This document shows positions 7,725 to 16,689 of a stretch of DNA of 64,000 bases, in pieces. How positions within the stretch are numbered: position 1 is the first letter of the stretch; every line of letters starts with the position of its first letter. Source of the stretch: Actinomycetes bacterium (GTDB lineage Bacteria; Actinomycetota; Acidimicrobiia; IMCC26256; PALSA-610); assembly GCA_025360585.1 (NCBI GenBank), contig JANYBW010000092.1, positions 1-64,000 of the forward strand. The letters are read 5' to 3'. The position numbers and the translations under genes are program-made. The notes beneath the pieces are model-generated. The model worked only from the letters and a program-made list of their open reading frames with translations. It did no database searches and was not told the DNA's origin.

Positions 7725-8387
7725 ATGGATATTTACGAAGCCCTGTACACGACCCGCGCGATGCGTCGGGTGAAGCCCGATCCGATTCCTGCCGATGTGC
7801 AGCAGCGCATTCTTGATGCAGCGGTTCGGGCGCCGAGCGGTGGCAACACCCAAAATTGGCGGTTCTTGGTTGTCGACGACCCCGCGATTCGGGCTCAGCT
7901 TGGGCCGATCTACCGTCGGTGCTTGGGTCAGCTTTGGGAGACGATCTACAAGGATCGAATGGAAGCCGCGCAGGCGAACCCAGACGATCCGGCGAACAAA
8001 CAGTCGTTGATTATGCAGCGCAGCGCGCAACACCTCGCCGATAACTTCGAGGTGTATCCGATGCTGTTGTTCAGCTTCGTGCAATACGACCCGACCGGCG
8101 GATCGATTTTTCCCGCGACGTGGTCCGCGATGCTCGCGGCACGCGCCGAAGGCGTGGGTACTGCACTGACGTCGGTATTTTTCTTCGAGATGGATCCGGT
8201 ACTGGAAATTCTCGGCGTGCCGAAGGACGAAGGCTGGTTGTTTTCGTCGTGCGTCACGTTTGGATACCCGACGGGCCGTTGGGGTGTGGCGCCTCGTCGG
8301 CCGGTTCACGAAGTGTCGTACCGGAACCAGTGGGGCGCGGATCTCGGCTTCGAAATTAACGAACCGCTGTGGTCACCTGAATCGTGA
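7725..8387 (+). CDS. Nitroreductase family protein
   Basis: FMN-dependent NAD(P)H oxidoreductase fold, 220 residues from the ATG at 7725 (MDIYEALYTT). The N-terminal TTRAMRRVKPDPIP and APSGGNTQNWRFLVV are the classic FMN-binding start of the family; LAARAEGVGTALTSV and VTFGYPTGRWG complete the C-terminal half. A GTG at 7683 would extend it into the preceding gene and looks spurious. The gene is 16 bp after the enoyl-CoA hydratase and likely in the same transcript. Substrate unknown; in actinobacteria such proteins often pair with F420 or CoA-ester catabolic genes. Confidence 0.9.
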   Translation: MDIYEALYTTRAMRRVKPDPIPADVQQRILDAAVRAPSGGNTQNWRFLVVDDPAIRAQLGPIYRRCLGQLWETIYKDRMEAAQANPDDPANKQSLIMQRSAQHLADNFEVYPMLLFSFVQYDPTGGSIFPATWSAMLAARAEGVGTALTSVFFFEMDPVLEILGVPKDEGWLFSSCVTFGYPTGRWGVAPRRPVHEVSYRNQWGADLGFEINEPLWSPES

Positions 8388-8412
8388 GTGCCTCGGGGAA
8401 TAATGATCGGCA

Positions 8413-8757
8413 GTGAGTGAGTTGCCGATCATGATTGAAGCGCCGATAAACGGTGCAACTTCGAAGGGCTTGCCGCCTGCACTGGCATTGTTGCACGCGT
8501 CTCTGGACATGTTGGGCGGCTGCCCGTTGCCATGGTTAGCGGCGGTGTTCGAAGGGGATTTGTGCAGCGATCCGGAGTTCGTCAACGCGATGCTCGACGC
8601 TGGAGGACACCTCCACGTCGGACGAGAAGACTTCGGTGGCCAGACCCGACCAACAAATGTTTAGTTGGTGGAGCGCGCCGTGGATCTGGTCGCAGCGAGT
8701 GGCCGCCGGGCTGCAACGTCGGCTGAGGTCGCGGCAATCTTGAAGCCCCTGTACTAG
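8413..8757 (+). pseudogene. Decayed BKACE (DUF849, beta-keto acid cleavage) gene
   Basis: The frame starts like a BKACE enzyme (PIMIEAPINGAT) but jumps after about 15 residues to the family C-terminus: PWLAAVFEGD, LDAGGHLHVGREDF and, beyond an in-frame TAG at 8662-8664, LVERAVDLVAASGRRAATSAEV up to the stop at 8755-8757 with no frameshift. Intact members have roughly 270-310 residues; here about 115 codons remain, so the middle with the zinc-binding His pair (HxHxR) is deleted and a nonsense codon has been added. It follows the nitroreductase gene by 25 bp and may once have belonged to that operon. Cleavage activity is not possible from this remnant. Confidence 0.75.
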
Positions 8758-8809
8758 CCGCCGGCCGCCTTCGTCAGTTGTGGCGGAGGCCGACCGAATC
8801 GGAGGTCTT

Positions 8810-8851
8810 GGTACTGCGTTCGTCGCGCCGTCGGGCGCGACCGTCGCACCA
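8810..8851. repeat. 42-bp hairpin repeat, copy 1
   Basis: First of three dispersed 42-bp copies. It starts GGTACTGCG, ends GCACCA and has the core palindrome CGCGCC-GTCG-GGCGCG, giving a stem-loop with outer pairing of GGT with ACC. Confidence 0.85.
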
Positions 8852-8863
8852 AAGATGGGCGTT

Positions 8864-8905
8864 GGTACTGCGGTACCCGCGCCGTCGGGCGCGAGGGTCG
8901 TACCA
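8864..8905. repeat. 42-bp hairpin repeat, copy 2
   Basis: Second copy, 12 bp after the first and in the same orientation. The outer arms GGTAC/GTACC pair perfectly around the core CGCGCC-GTCG-GGCGCG. Confidence 0.85.
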
Positions 8906-8995
8906 GGGACCAACGATCGTCGGTTGTCCGAGCCCTGTGGCACAGTGCTTTCATAACTTCCCCCGGTTTATTCATGATCAAGCTGGGAGAATGTT

Positions 8996-9961
8996 GTGTA
9001 CAAGTCGGGAAAAATTGAAAGCGTCAGCGGTCGAATCGCTCGTTTGAATACAGTCGCATCGCGTCCAACTCAGCGTGGTCATTTCACAACGGCACAAGCG
9101 GCCCAATGTCGAGTGAGCTATAAGACATTGGTCGGCCTTGAGAAGTGCGGCGTGATTCGACGGGTGCATCGCGGGCTGTACCGATTCGAAGTGGGTGTGA
9201 AACCGACGTGGAAGGATTTACTTGCGGGTGAATTGCTCCTCACCGACGGGATCGCATGCGGCCGAACCGCAGCAGCGCTCTACGGTTGGATCAACGTCGA
9301 TTGCGCGGCCGCGAGTGGCCGCAAATTTGAGATCATGGCGAGTCGCGGATCGCGGCATGCGACTTCGCCTCGCCACACGACTCGCGATTTGCAACGATGG
9401 GAGCAAGTCATCGTAGATGGGCTGCCCGTCCTGCATCCCTTGCGCACGCTGACGGATGCTGCTCACCGGCTCCCGAAGCGTTCCGCCACCGCGATGATCG
9501 AATCCGCGATCGCGAACAAGACGGTAGATTTACATGATCTCGAACGGCGAGCGCGCGAACTTCTGCACCCAAAACGTCCTGGATGTGCAGTGGTTTTGGG
9601 TGTTCTCGGTCGCATTCATCCCGAGCTGGTCGCGACTCGAAACGAGTGGGAGCGCTGGGTATTGCGGCGAGCGCAAGAGCTTGGGTTGCCGGAGCCGGCC
9701 GTGGAGTTTGAGGTTGTGATCTCGGGCCGTAGGTATCTGCTCGACGCTGCTTGGCCGGCGGCCGAAATCGCGCTTGAGTTCGATGGTCGAGATCCGCACA
9801 TGCGTCGGGGGGTGCATGACAACGACACGCTTCGGCGTAACGATTTTGAATCAGCGGGCTGGCGGCGCTTCGGAATTACCGCGACTGCATTGCGCGAGGG
9901 TGACGATTCGGCATTCGCTCACGTTGCGCGAGCGCTCTGCGCTCACTCCAAAGCGGCCTGA
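8996..9961 (+). CDS. AbiEi-like winged-helix / DUF559-like protein
   Basis: A 321-residue protein with a start like the AbiEi antitoxin domain (HFTTAQAAQCRVSYKTL, then VIRRVHRGLYRF, a winged-helix pattern at residues 28-62) and a C-terminal part like DUF559/VSR-type nucleases (residues about 235-300: YLLDAAWP, ALEFDGRDPH, NDTLRRNDFESAGWRRF). This architecture is frequent in actinobacteria, where a function is not established; relation to type IV toxin-antitoxin systems is by the N-terminal domain only, and no AbiEii-like toxin gene is adjacent. Start is GTG with GGGAGA just upstream. The gene is bracketed by three copies of a 42-bp hairpin repeat, which suggests it moves or is gained as a unit. 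Confidence 0.85.
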   Translation: MYKSGKIESVSGRIARLNTVASRPTQRGHFTTAQAAQCRVSYKTLVGLEKCGVIRRVHRGLYRFEVGVKPTWKDLLAGELLLTDGIACGRTAAALYGWINVDCAAASGRKFEIMASRGSRHATSPRHTTRDLQRWEQVIVDGLPVLHPLRTLTDAAHRLPKRSATAMIESAIANKTVDLHDLERRARELLHPKRPGCAVVLGVLGRIHPELVATRNEWERWVLRRAQELGLPEPAVEFEVVISGRRYLLDAAWPAAEIALEFDGRDPHMRRGVHDNDTLRRNDFESAGWRRFGITATALREGDDSAFAHVARALCAHSKAA

Positions 9962-10009
9962 CGGTTCGAACGGCATCAGCGGCGACCGCGACACGATCGA
10001 GGTGAGCTT

Positions 10010-10051
10010 GGTATTGCGTTAGCCGCGCCGTTGGGCGCGAATGTCGTACCA
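10010..10051. repeat. 42-bp hairpin repeat, copy 3
   Basis: Third copy, 49 bp after the stop of the AbiEi/DUF559-like gene, in the same orientation as copies 1 and 2, with core CGCGCC-GTTG-GGCGCG and 3' end GTCGTACCA. It lies between two convergent genes. Confidence 0.85.
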
Positions 10052-10088
10052 GCGCGACCCCGCCGCAGGGGTAGCGGCCGCCCCGCGT

Positions 10089-11324
10089 TCATTGGTTGGG
10101 GCGCAGGCCAATCGCGAAGGGTGACGTCGGCGCCGGCAGTGGATGGCGGAACAATGTTGCCGCGTTTTCGTGGCTGATTTTGCGTTGTTCTTCGATCGGC
10201 AGCGACGAATAATACTGATCGAAGACGGCTTGCGTATTCGGCCAAGTTGAGTCGCCGTGGGGATAATCGGATTCGAAACAGATGTTGTCGATGCCGATTG
10301 TGTGGCGAGTCGCGATCGTTGAGGGATCATCGATCGTGGCGAACCAAAAGTTGCGCCGTAACACTTCGGCAGGCCGCAAATCGCTTTGGAAATAGACGCC
10401 GTACCCGGAACGGTCGACGATGTTGTCGAGGCGATCGATCAGCATCGCCACCCAACCAATGCCACCTTCGCTCATAATGATTTTCAAATCGGGATATTCA
10501 ACGGGCCACGGAGACCAGAGCCACTCGGCGCACGCGTTTAACGAAATCTGGCCGAACAAGGTTGCGCCCAGTGGCAACATCGGCGCGCCTTCAGGCATGG
10601 ACGCAACGCCGGTGGAGCCCACATGCAAACAGATCACGGTGCCGGTTTCTGCGCACGCACGGATAATTGGTTCCCACCATCGATCAAAGATCGCGGGCAT
10701 CCCAACTCGATGCGGCTGCTCGGGCAAGGTGACGGCAGTGAAACCGCGCGCCGCGTTACGGCGAATTTCGCGCGCCCCCTCCTCCGGATCACCCAAAAAG
10801 GTAATACCCATAGGGATTTGGCGATCTGGGTACGGCTGCCACCATTCGTCGTGGAACCAATCGTTCCACGCCTGGGTCACGGCTATGCCTAGCTCAGGTG
10901 ATGAGCACTGGGAAAACACCCGCCCACAGAACCCGGTCACTTGCGAAGGAAAGTTGCATGAGGCCCAGATGCCGTTGAGATCCTGATCGTGAATCCGAGC
11001 ATCAATGTTCATGCAACCAGGCCGGATCTCATCGAAACGGCTGGGTTCCAACAACCAGTCTTCGCGAGGTCGGCCAGCGACCGCGTTGAGTCCAATCTGG
11101 AAGAACACTTGCCCGTCGAACTGCCAGACTTCGTGACCCTCTTCAGTTTCGATCACGCGCGGTGCCTCCGCGGCGAGATGTTTCGGGAGGCGCCCCTCAA
11201 ACATGTGTGGTGGCTCGACAAGATGATCATCGACGGAAATAATCGTGTGAAGAATTTCGGCGGGCTCGGGATCGGGCAGCAACCCGTGCATCTCGCTCTT
11301 GTTCCAATTGATCTTGACTGTCAT
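10089..11324 (-). CDS. Amidohydrolase-2 family metal-dependent hydrolase
   Basis: TIM-barrel enzyme of the aminocarboxymuconate-semialdehyde-decarboxylase-like branch (411 residues). Visible: IISVDDHLVEPP at the start (where metal-binding HxH or ExH usually sits, here DDH), FPSQVTGFCGRVF, VICLHVGSTG with a conserved His, MSEGGIGWVAMLIDRL and CFESDYPHGDSTWP with the catalytic Asp region. The start is the ATG at 11324, which has GAGGAA 8 nt upstream; ATG at 11339 overlaps the P450 stop and is less likely. It is the third gene of the run after the P450 and the M20 amidase genes; hydrolase or decarboxylase activity cannot be told apart. Confidence 0.9.
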   Translation of the reverse strand: MTVKINWNKSEMHGLLPDPEPAEILHTIISVDDHLVEPPHMFEGRLPKHLAAEAPRVIETEEGHEVWQFDGQVFFQIGLNAVAGRPREDWLLEPSRFDEIRPGCMNIDARIHDQDLNGIWASCNFPSQVTGFCGRVFSQCSSPELGIAVTQAWNDWFHDEWWQPYPDRQIPMGITFLGDPEEGAREIRRNAARGFTAVTLPEQPHRVGMPAIFDRWWEPIIRACAETGTVICLHVGSTGVASMPEGAPMLPLGATLFGQISLNACAEWLWSPWPVEYPDLKIIMSEGGIGWVAMLIDRLDNIVDRSGYGVYFQSDLRPAEVLRRNFWFATIDDPSTIATRHTIGIDNICFESDYPHGDSTWPNTQAVFDQYYSSLPIEEQRKISHENAATLFRHPLPAPTSPFAIGLRPNQ

Positions 11325-11335
11325 CGGTGAATTCC

Positions 11336-12520
11336 TCAATGAAAAATGACCGGGGTCGAGGTGACTCCCGCGATGATGTTGCTGCCCGTGCGAGTGATCG
11401 TGCCGGCGGACTCGACTGCAGAAAAACGTTGAACGAGCGCTTCAAGCAAACAGCGAATTTCCAAACGAGCCAACGCCGCTCCGATGCAGAAATGGTGGCC
11501 AAAACCAAAGGCGACGTGGGGGTTCGGATCGCGCGTGATGTCGAACGATTCTGCTGTGGGCCCAAACGCGCGCTCGTCGCGGTTCGCGGACGAATACAAC
11601 ATCAAAACGTGTTCGCCCTCGGCGATATCAACCCCTGCTAGCGCGGTATCGACGGTCGCGGTGCGCATGAACGCGATCACGGCCGTTCCCCAGCGCAAGA
11701 ACTCTTCGGTTGCGCTTGCGGCGAGCGACGGCGAATCGTGCAGCAACTTCCACTGTTCGGGATGGATGGCTAGCTCCCATACGCCGGCCGACATCGTGTT
11801 GCGCGTGGTTTCGTTGCCTGCGACCAGCAACTGATTTTGAAACATCACGATTTCTTGTTCGCTGAGCGTCTCGCCATCGACAGAGCTGTTCGCCAGCGCG
11901 CTCGTGATGTCGTTGCCGTCCTGGCCACGCCGAGAAAGTGTGAGCTCCAACAAGTACGCGTGCATTTCGGCCTGTAACTGTCGACGGTATTCGTCGCTCC
12001 AACCGTTCGATCCCGGAATCGATGCTTCGGACCAATCGAAAAACCGATCGCTTTTGTCCGGCGGGATGCCGAGAAAATCCGCGATGATTTGCAGGGCCAA
12101 CGGAATCGCGATCGCGACCGTGAAATCGATGGGTTGACCGGGTGTGATCGTGTCGAGCAGCGCATCAACTCGTTCGCGGATCACGACTTCGATGGCCTTG
12201 ATGATCGACGGCCGAAATCCGGGTGACACCATTTTGCGGTAACGCGTGTGATCCGGTGGATCGGTGTGCATCATTGTGGGCGGGGTTTCGTAGTTGAAAC
12301 CGATTTCCATGGTGAGGATGCCCTTGCCCGAACAGAAGCGATCGGAGTCACGGGCGACATCCATCACCTCGGCATGGCGCGACGCGATCCAATAGCCGAG
12401 TTGTTCGTTCCACGCCACCGGCGCTTCGTCGCGCAGGCGTGCGTAGTGCGGATAGGGATCGCCGATATAGAAGGCGGGATCCTCTAAGACAGCGGTGAGA
12501 TGCGTTCCGGGTCGGGTCAC
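11336..12520 (-). CDS. Cytochrome P450
   Basis: Heme-thiolate monooxygenase, soluble bacterial type. It has the I-helix oxygen-binding motif AGNETTRN, the K-helix ExxR (EFLR), and the cysteine loop FGFGHHFCIGAALARLE with the heme-ligating Cys. I place the start at GTG 12520 (VTRPGTHLTAVL), giving about 394 residues, normal for the class; the open frame continues to 12670 but would overlap the upstream gene by 98 bp and adds a Ser/Arg-rich tail unlike P450s. It lies between the M20 amidase and the amidohydrolase genes. No ferredoxin gene is next to it, so electron partners are encoded elsewhere. Confidence 0.93.
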   Translation of the reverse strand: MTRPGTHLTAVLEDPAFYIGDPYPHYARLRDEAPVAWNEQLGYWIASRHAEVMDVARDSDRFCSGKGILTMEIGFNYETPPTMMHTDPPDHTRYRKMVSPGFRPSIIKAIEVVIRERVDALLDTITPGQPIDFTVAIAIPLALQIIADFLGIPPDKSDRFFDWSEASIPGSNGWSDEYRRQLQAEMHAYLLELTLSRRGQDGNDITSALANSSVDGETLSEQEIVMFQNQLLVAGNETTRNTMSAGVWELAIHPEQWKLLHDSPSLAASATEEFLRWGTAVIAFMRTATVDTALAGVDIAEGEHVLMLYSSANRDERAFGPTAESFDITRDPNPHVAFGFGHHFCIGAALARLEIRCLLEALVQRFSAVESAGTITRTGSNIIAGVTSTPVIFH

Positions 12521-12572
12521 CGGTGCAGCATTGCACAGCGCAGCACTTCGGGGAAACCGAAGCAAACCGCCG

Positions 12573-13832
12573 CTACTCGATCGCGAACACGACCTGAAGC
12601 AAGACGTCGGCGCCGGCTCCGATATCCGACAGTTCAGTGAACTCGCCCACGTTGTGGGAAAGGCCTCCAACGCTCGGAACGAAGATCATCGCGCTGCGAC
12701 ATATCGTTGCGAATTCTTGGGCATCGTGCGCGGCGCCCGACGGCATTCGACGGTGCGAGTAACCCAATAGTTCGGCCGTTCTCGCAACGAGATCGATGAG
12801 GTGCGGGTCGAAGGAGACCGGTCGGGATCGGGCAGTCGATTCTTCGGTGATCGCGAGGTTTTCGGCGTCGGCCGTGGCCGCGCAGAAGTCGCGCAATCGG
12901 ATTTCGGTGAGCGTGAGCGCGGCGTCGTCGGTATTGCGGAGATCGACGGTAAGCGTGGCGCTCGCTGCAACAACGTTGACGAGGCCGGGAAACGTGCGAA
13001 TCGACCCAACGTTGCCAACCTGGGGAGTGCCCGTTTCGATTGCGACGGTACGCACGATTTCGCGCACCTCTACTGCAATGCGCGCCGCAACGACTGCGGC
13101 ATCGCGCCGCAACGCCATCGGTGTGGTGCCCGCATGATTTGATTGCCCGCTCACCGTGATTGTTTGCCAAGAAATTCCCTGCACTCCCGTCACGACACCG
13201 ATCGTGATGCCTTCGTGTTCCAATACCGGACCTTGCTCGATATGAAGTTCCAAAAAGGCGTGCGGAACTGTGCCCGGACTTGGTGTGGGGCCGGCGTATC
13301 CGATACGCGCAAGTTCGTCGCCGAGTCGCGTGCCGTCGATACCGACGGTGTCGAGCGCGGATTCGAGATCGCGATGCCCGCAATACACCATTGATCCGAG
13401 GGCATCCGGTGGGTAGCGCGAACCTTCTTCGTCGCTGAAGTAGGCAACCTCAATCGAACGTTCGAGCGTGACCCCGGCAGTCTTCAACGTCTCCACTACC
13501 TCAAGGCCCGCACAGACACCGAGCGTGCCGTCGAAGCGCCCGCCGGTTCGAACCGAATCGATGTGGGAACCAATCATGATGGGCGCGAGCGAGGCGTCGC
13601 GGCCGCTCAAGGTCGCGATCACGTTGCCGATTCCGTCGATCCGAATGTCCATCGCCAGATCACGCATCCACCCGATAACGAGATTTCGCCCATCGCGGTC
13701 GGCATCGGTGAATGCCAGGCGGTTGACCCCGCCACCGTCGATCGCGCCGACTTGCGCCAGGGCATCGAGCCGAGCCGCTAGGCGAGGCGTGTCGATGCGG
13801 AGGTCGGAATGTTCAAGAAACACAGTGTTCAC
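12573..13832 (-). CDS. M20-family hydantoinase/carbamoylase-type amidase (AllC/HyuC-like)
   Basis: Zinc-dependent amidohydrolase of the allantoate amidohydrolase/N-carbamoyl-L-amino-acid hydrolase group, 419 residues. Metal and catalytic motifs are present: IGSHIDSVRTGGRFDG with the first His and the Asp, FSDEEGSRYPP with the catalytic Glu pair, LELHIEQGPVLE with the second His and SGAAHDAQEFA with the C-terminal His. The family cuts carbamoyl groups from allantoate, ureidoglycolate-like or N-carbamoyl amino acids; which one cannot be told. It is divergent from the BmpA-type nucleoside/base importer, 130 bp away, which fits purine-derived ureides as substrate. The first codon is GTG with no strong ribosome-binding site. 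Confidence 0.9.
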   Translation of the reverse strand: MNTVFLEHSDLRIDTPRLAARLDALAQVGAIDGGGVNRLAFTDADRDGRNLVIGWMRDLAMDIRIDGIGNVIATLSGRDASLAPIMIGSHIDSVRTGGRFDGTLGVCAGLEVVETLKTAGVTLERSIEVAYFSDEEGSRYPPDALGSMVYCGHRDLESALDTVGIDGTRLGDELARIGYAGPTPSPGTVPHAFLELHIEQGPVLEHEGITIGVVTGVQGISWQTITVSGQSNHAGTTPMALRRDAAVVAARIAVEVREIVRTVAIETGTPQVGNVGSIRTFPGLVNVVAASATLTVDLRNTDDAALTLTEIRLRDFCAATADAENLAITEESTARSRPVSFDPHLIDLVARTAELLGYSHRRMPSGAAHDAQEFATICRSAMIFVPSVGGLSHNVGEFTELSDIGAGADVLLQVVFAIE

Positions 13833-13962
13833 GATGTTAGGGGCCCACGAGTGGCCCCGTTTCTTGGCCGCGTGTTAGAAAACCAAGGAGATCTGGCGGA
13901 GCTGGGCTGAAGCCTTCGGTTCGCTGATGACTGCTCCCAGCCCACAATCGAAAGAGGATCCA
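13833..13962. promoter_or_regulatory. Divergent promoter region between amidase and importer genes
   Basis: 130 bp separating the M20 amidase start (minus) and the importer start (plus). It contains a perfect 6-bp stem hairpin GGGGCC/GGCCCC at 13840-13858 next to the amidase start, and the importer ribosome-binding site AAAGAGGA at 13951-13958. A shared regulator site is plausible; no known operator is recognised. Confidence 0.5.
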
Positions 13963-15132
13963 GTGAAACGAACGGCCCACATTGGCGCTGTCACAATCGC
14001 CGCTGCGCTTGGCTTAGCCGCCTGCGGAAGTAGCACCACGAAACCCGCGGCGGGCGGGTCGACCACGACGCAGAAACCATCGGGTTCGAGCGATAACGGA
14101 TCAGCAACCTGCGGAAAGCCAAGCGGCAGCGGCGCATACAAAGTTGCCTTCGTATATGTCGGGACAGTGAACGATGGTGGCTGGACGACTGCGCACGACA
14201 AAGGCCGTCAGTTCGCCCAGACGAACCTCGGAGACAAGGTCAAAACGACCTATAAAGCAACGGTCAAAGAAGGCCCGGAAGCTGCGGCGGCAATCGAATC
14301 GCTCATCGCCGACGGTAACCGCATGATCTTTGCGACCTCGTTCGGTTTCCAAGATTCCATGGAAACCGAAGCCAAAAAACACCCTGAGGTTTGTTTCGAA
14401 CAGGCCACTGGCTTCAAGACTTCTGCCAACTTTGCGGAGTACTTCGGTGCCGCAGAAGACACCGACTACCTCACGGGAATGGCGGCAGGTGCCGCGAGCA
14501 AGAATGGCAAGCTCGGTTTCGTAGCGCCGTTTCCGATTCCCGAGGTAATTCGGGAAATCAACTCGTTCGCGCTGGGCGCGCAAACTACCCATCCTGGTGC
14601 GACCGTTCAGGTTGCGTGGACGAAGAGCTGGTTCGACCCGACGAAAGAGCGCCAGGCCGCCGAAGGTCTTGTTGCCGCTGGCGTCGACGCGCTGGGTCAA
14701 GGCCAAGACAGCCCCGCAACAGGCGAAGTCGCCAAGGCCAAGAAATTGCCGTGGGCGGGTTACGACACCGACCAAAGCGCGAACTTTCCCGACAACTGGC
14801 TCACCGCAACCGTCTACAACTGGGGCCCGTACTACCAAAGCCGCATTGCCGCCGCGATGGCCGGGACCTGGAAGAGTGGTAGCTACTACGGGGGCCCGAA
14901 GGATGACTTTGTTGGCCTGGCGCCGTTTGGAAAACTGGTCGACCAAAAGACGAAAGACGCGATCGCTTCGAAGCTTGCGGGCTTCAAAGATGGCAGTTTC
15001 TATCACCTCACTGGTCCGTTGAAAGACCAAAGTGGAGCCGAAAAGGTTGCTGCTGGCAAAGCGCTTGAGCTGAAAGACATCTTGTCGATGGATTGGTTCG
15101 TCGAAGGTGTTAAGGGCAGTCCGAAGGGCTAA
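13963..15132 (+). CDS. BMP-family ABC substrate-binding lipoprotein (nucleoside-type)
   Basis: Extracytoplasmic receptor of the basic-membrane-protein family (BmpA/PnrA type), which binds purine nucleosides or related compounds. The GTG at 13963 has AAAGAGGA just upstream and gives a clean lipoprotein signal: positively charged start, AAALGLAAC lipobox, then a Gly/Ser/Thr linker. The mature part shows VAFVYVGTVNDGGWT (the ligand-binding start of the family), MIFATSFGFQDSME, FVAPFPIPEVIREINSFALG and VDALGQGQDSP. The region ATG 13927 in the same frame lacks a ribosome-binding site. First gene of a six-gene run with one ATPase and two permeases. Confidence 0.92.
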   Translation: MKRTAHIGAVTIAAALGLAACGSSTTKPAAGGSTTTQKPSGSSDNGSATCGKPSGSGAYKVAFVYVGTVNDGGWTTAHDKGRQFAQTNLGDKVKTTYKATVKEGPEAAAAIESLIADGNRMIFATSFGFQDSMETEAKKHPEVCFEQATGFKTSANFAEYFGAAEDTDYLTGMAAGAASKNGKLGFVAPFPIPEVIREINSFALGAQTTHPGATVQVAWTKSWFDPTKERQAAEGLVAAGVDALGQGQDSPATGEVAKAKKLPWAGYDTDQSANFPDNWLTATVYNWGPYYQSRIAAAMAGTWKSGSYYGGPKDDFVGLAPFGKLVDQKTKDAIASKLAGFKDGSFYHLTGPLKDQSGAEKVAAGKALELKDILSMDWFVEGVKGSPKG

Positions 15133-16689
15133 ATGAACCCTGAAAGTATTGATGTTTTGACGGCCGGGACCAATTTGGTTCCGGCCGTCGAGATGTTCGG
15201 GATAACGAAACGTTTCGGTGATGTCGTTGCTAACGACGGTGTGAATTTCCACGCCTGCGTTGGTGAGGTGCACGCCCTATTGGGTGAAAACGGCGCGGGA
15301 AAATCGACCCTCACGAACATGCTCACGGGGATCTACCAACCCGACGCGGGCGAGATTCGCTTATACGAAAAGCCGCTACGGCTCACCAGTCCGCGCGCGG
15401 CGATCGCGGCGGGCGTCGGCATGGTGCATCAACATTTCAAGTTGGTCCCGACCTTTACCGTCGCTGAAAACGTGGTGTTGGGTCTTTCGGCTGAGCACCG
15501 AGGTGTGAAATTTCGGCGGGCCGCGATTGAGCGGCGAGTCGCGGAACTCAGCGAGCGATATCAGCTTGCGGTTGATCCGGCAAAGAAAATTTGGCAACTC
15601 TCGGTTGGTGAACGCCAGCGGGTTGAGCTCCTCAAAGTATTGATCCGCGAAGCACGCATTCTTGTACTCGATGAACCAACGGCAGTCCTCACTCCCCAAG
15701 AGGCCGATTCACTGTTCGTGACGCTGCGATCGATGGCCGACGATGGCCGCACCGTGATTTTTATTTCGCACAAACTCTACGAAGTCACGGCGGTATCCGA
15801 TCGAGTGACAGTCTTGCGCGATGGCCGCAATATCGCCACCGTGGACACTGCAGATTGTGATCAGCGATCGCTCGCTGCGCTGATGGTCGGGCGCGATGTG
15901 CAGTTCGATCGCCGCGTGGGTACTCACGTTCGCGGTGATTCCGAGCCTGTACTCATCGCTGCGAACGTTGATGCCGATGGAGACGACGACCGGGGTGCGC
16001 TCCACGCAATTTCGCTATCGCTTCGAGCGGGCGAGATCCTTGGCATCGCTGGCGTAGCGGGCAACGGCCAGCGCGAATTAGGCGAAGTACTCGGCGGTAT
16101 ACGGCGAATTCGCTCAGGAAATATTGATGTTTGTGGCAAGCAACAAACGTGCGGCGATCCCGTGGCGTTCGCGAAATCACGCGTTGCCTACGTGCCCGAA
16201 GATCGCTTAGGTACAGGGCTCGCGCCGAGCTTGTCCATCGCCGATAACGTTGCGTTGCGTTCTTTTCGCGCCGCGCCCTTCGCTCGTCCCCCGTTCATCC
16301 GCAGGCGATGGCTGCGATCCCACACGCAAGAACTCATGAGTCGTTACGACGTAAAGGCTCCCGGCCCCGAAACTCCGATACGCAAACTTTCGGGTGGCAA
16401 CATTCAAAAAGTGTTGTTGGCTCGCGAGTTCGAATCGGATCCGTTGGTACTCGTAGTCGCTTCGCCGACCCGCGGGCTCGACGTTGGCGCGATCGAAAAT
16501 GTTCGGTCGCTGTTGGTCACGGCAGCTGAACGCGGTACGGGGATTGTCCTCATCAGCGAAGACCTCGATGAGGTACGGGCGATGTGTGATCGCATTGCAG
16601 TGATGTATGAGGGCAGGATCGTTGGCATCGTCGACGGCGAGTCCGCAGACGTGAACACCCTCGGCTTGATGATGGCCGGAGCAACCTGA
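15133..16689 (+). CDS. ABC transporter ATP-binding protein with two ATPase domains (BMP-type importer)
   Basis: Energises the importer. Domain 1 (residues about 20-240): Walker A GENGAGKST, signature LSVGERQ, Walker B ILVLDEPTAVLTP. Domain 2 (about 270-510): Walker A replaced by GVAGNGQRELGE, signature LSGGNIQKVLLARE, Walker B VLVVASPTRGLD, so domain 2 is degenerate in the way usual for this two-domain family. Starts at ATG 15133, immediately after the receptor stop, so the two are translationally linked. Its TGA overlaps the ATG of the first permease. Confidence 0.95.
   Translation: MNPESIDVLTAGTNLVPAVEMFGITKRFGDVVANDGVNFHACVGEVHALLGENGAGKSTLTNMLTGIYQPDAGEIRLYEKPLRLTSPRAAIAAGVGMVHQHFKLVPTFTVAENVVLGLSAEHRGVKFRRAAIERRVAELSERYQLAVDPAKKIWQLSVGERQRVELLKVLIREARILVLDEPTAVLTPQEADSLFVTLRSMADDGRTVIFISHKLYEVTAVSDRVTVLRDGRNIATVDTADCDQRSLAALMVGRDVQFDRRVGTHVRGDSEPVLIAANVDADGDDDRGALHAISLSLRAGEILGIAGVAGNGQRELGEVLGGIRRIRSGNIDVCGKQQTCGDPVAFAKSRVAYVPEDRLGTGLAPSLSIADNVALRSFRAAPFARPPFIRRRWLRSHTQELMSRYDVKAPGPETPIRKLSGGNIQKVLLAREFESDPLVLVVASPTRGLDVGAIENVRSLLVTAAERGTGIVLISEDLDEVRAMCDRIAVMYEGRIVGIVDGESADVNTLGLMMAGAT

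Noticed and set aside
8996-9961. A complete AbiE toxin-antitoxin pair
   Set aside because: Only the AbiEi-like winged-helix start is present; no nucleotidyltransferase-type AbiEii gene is adjacent.
14101-15273. 390-codon minus-strand open frame opposite the importer receptor gene
   Set aside because: It is the reverse of a clear BmpA-type lipoprotein gene, has no recognisable domain and no ribosome-binding site.
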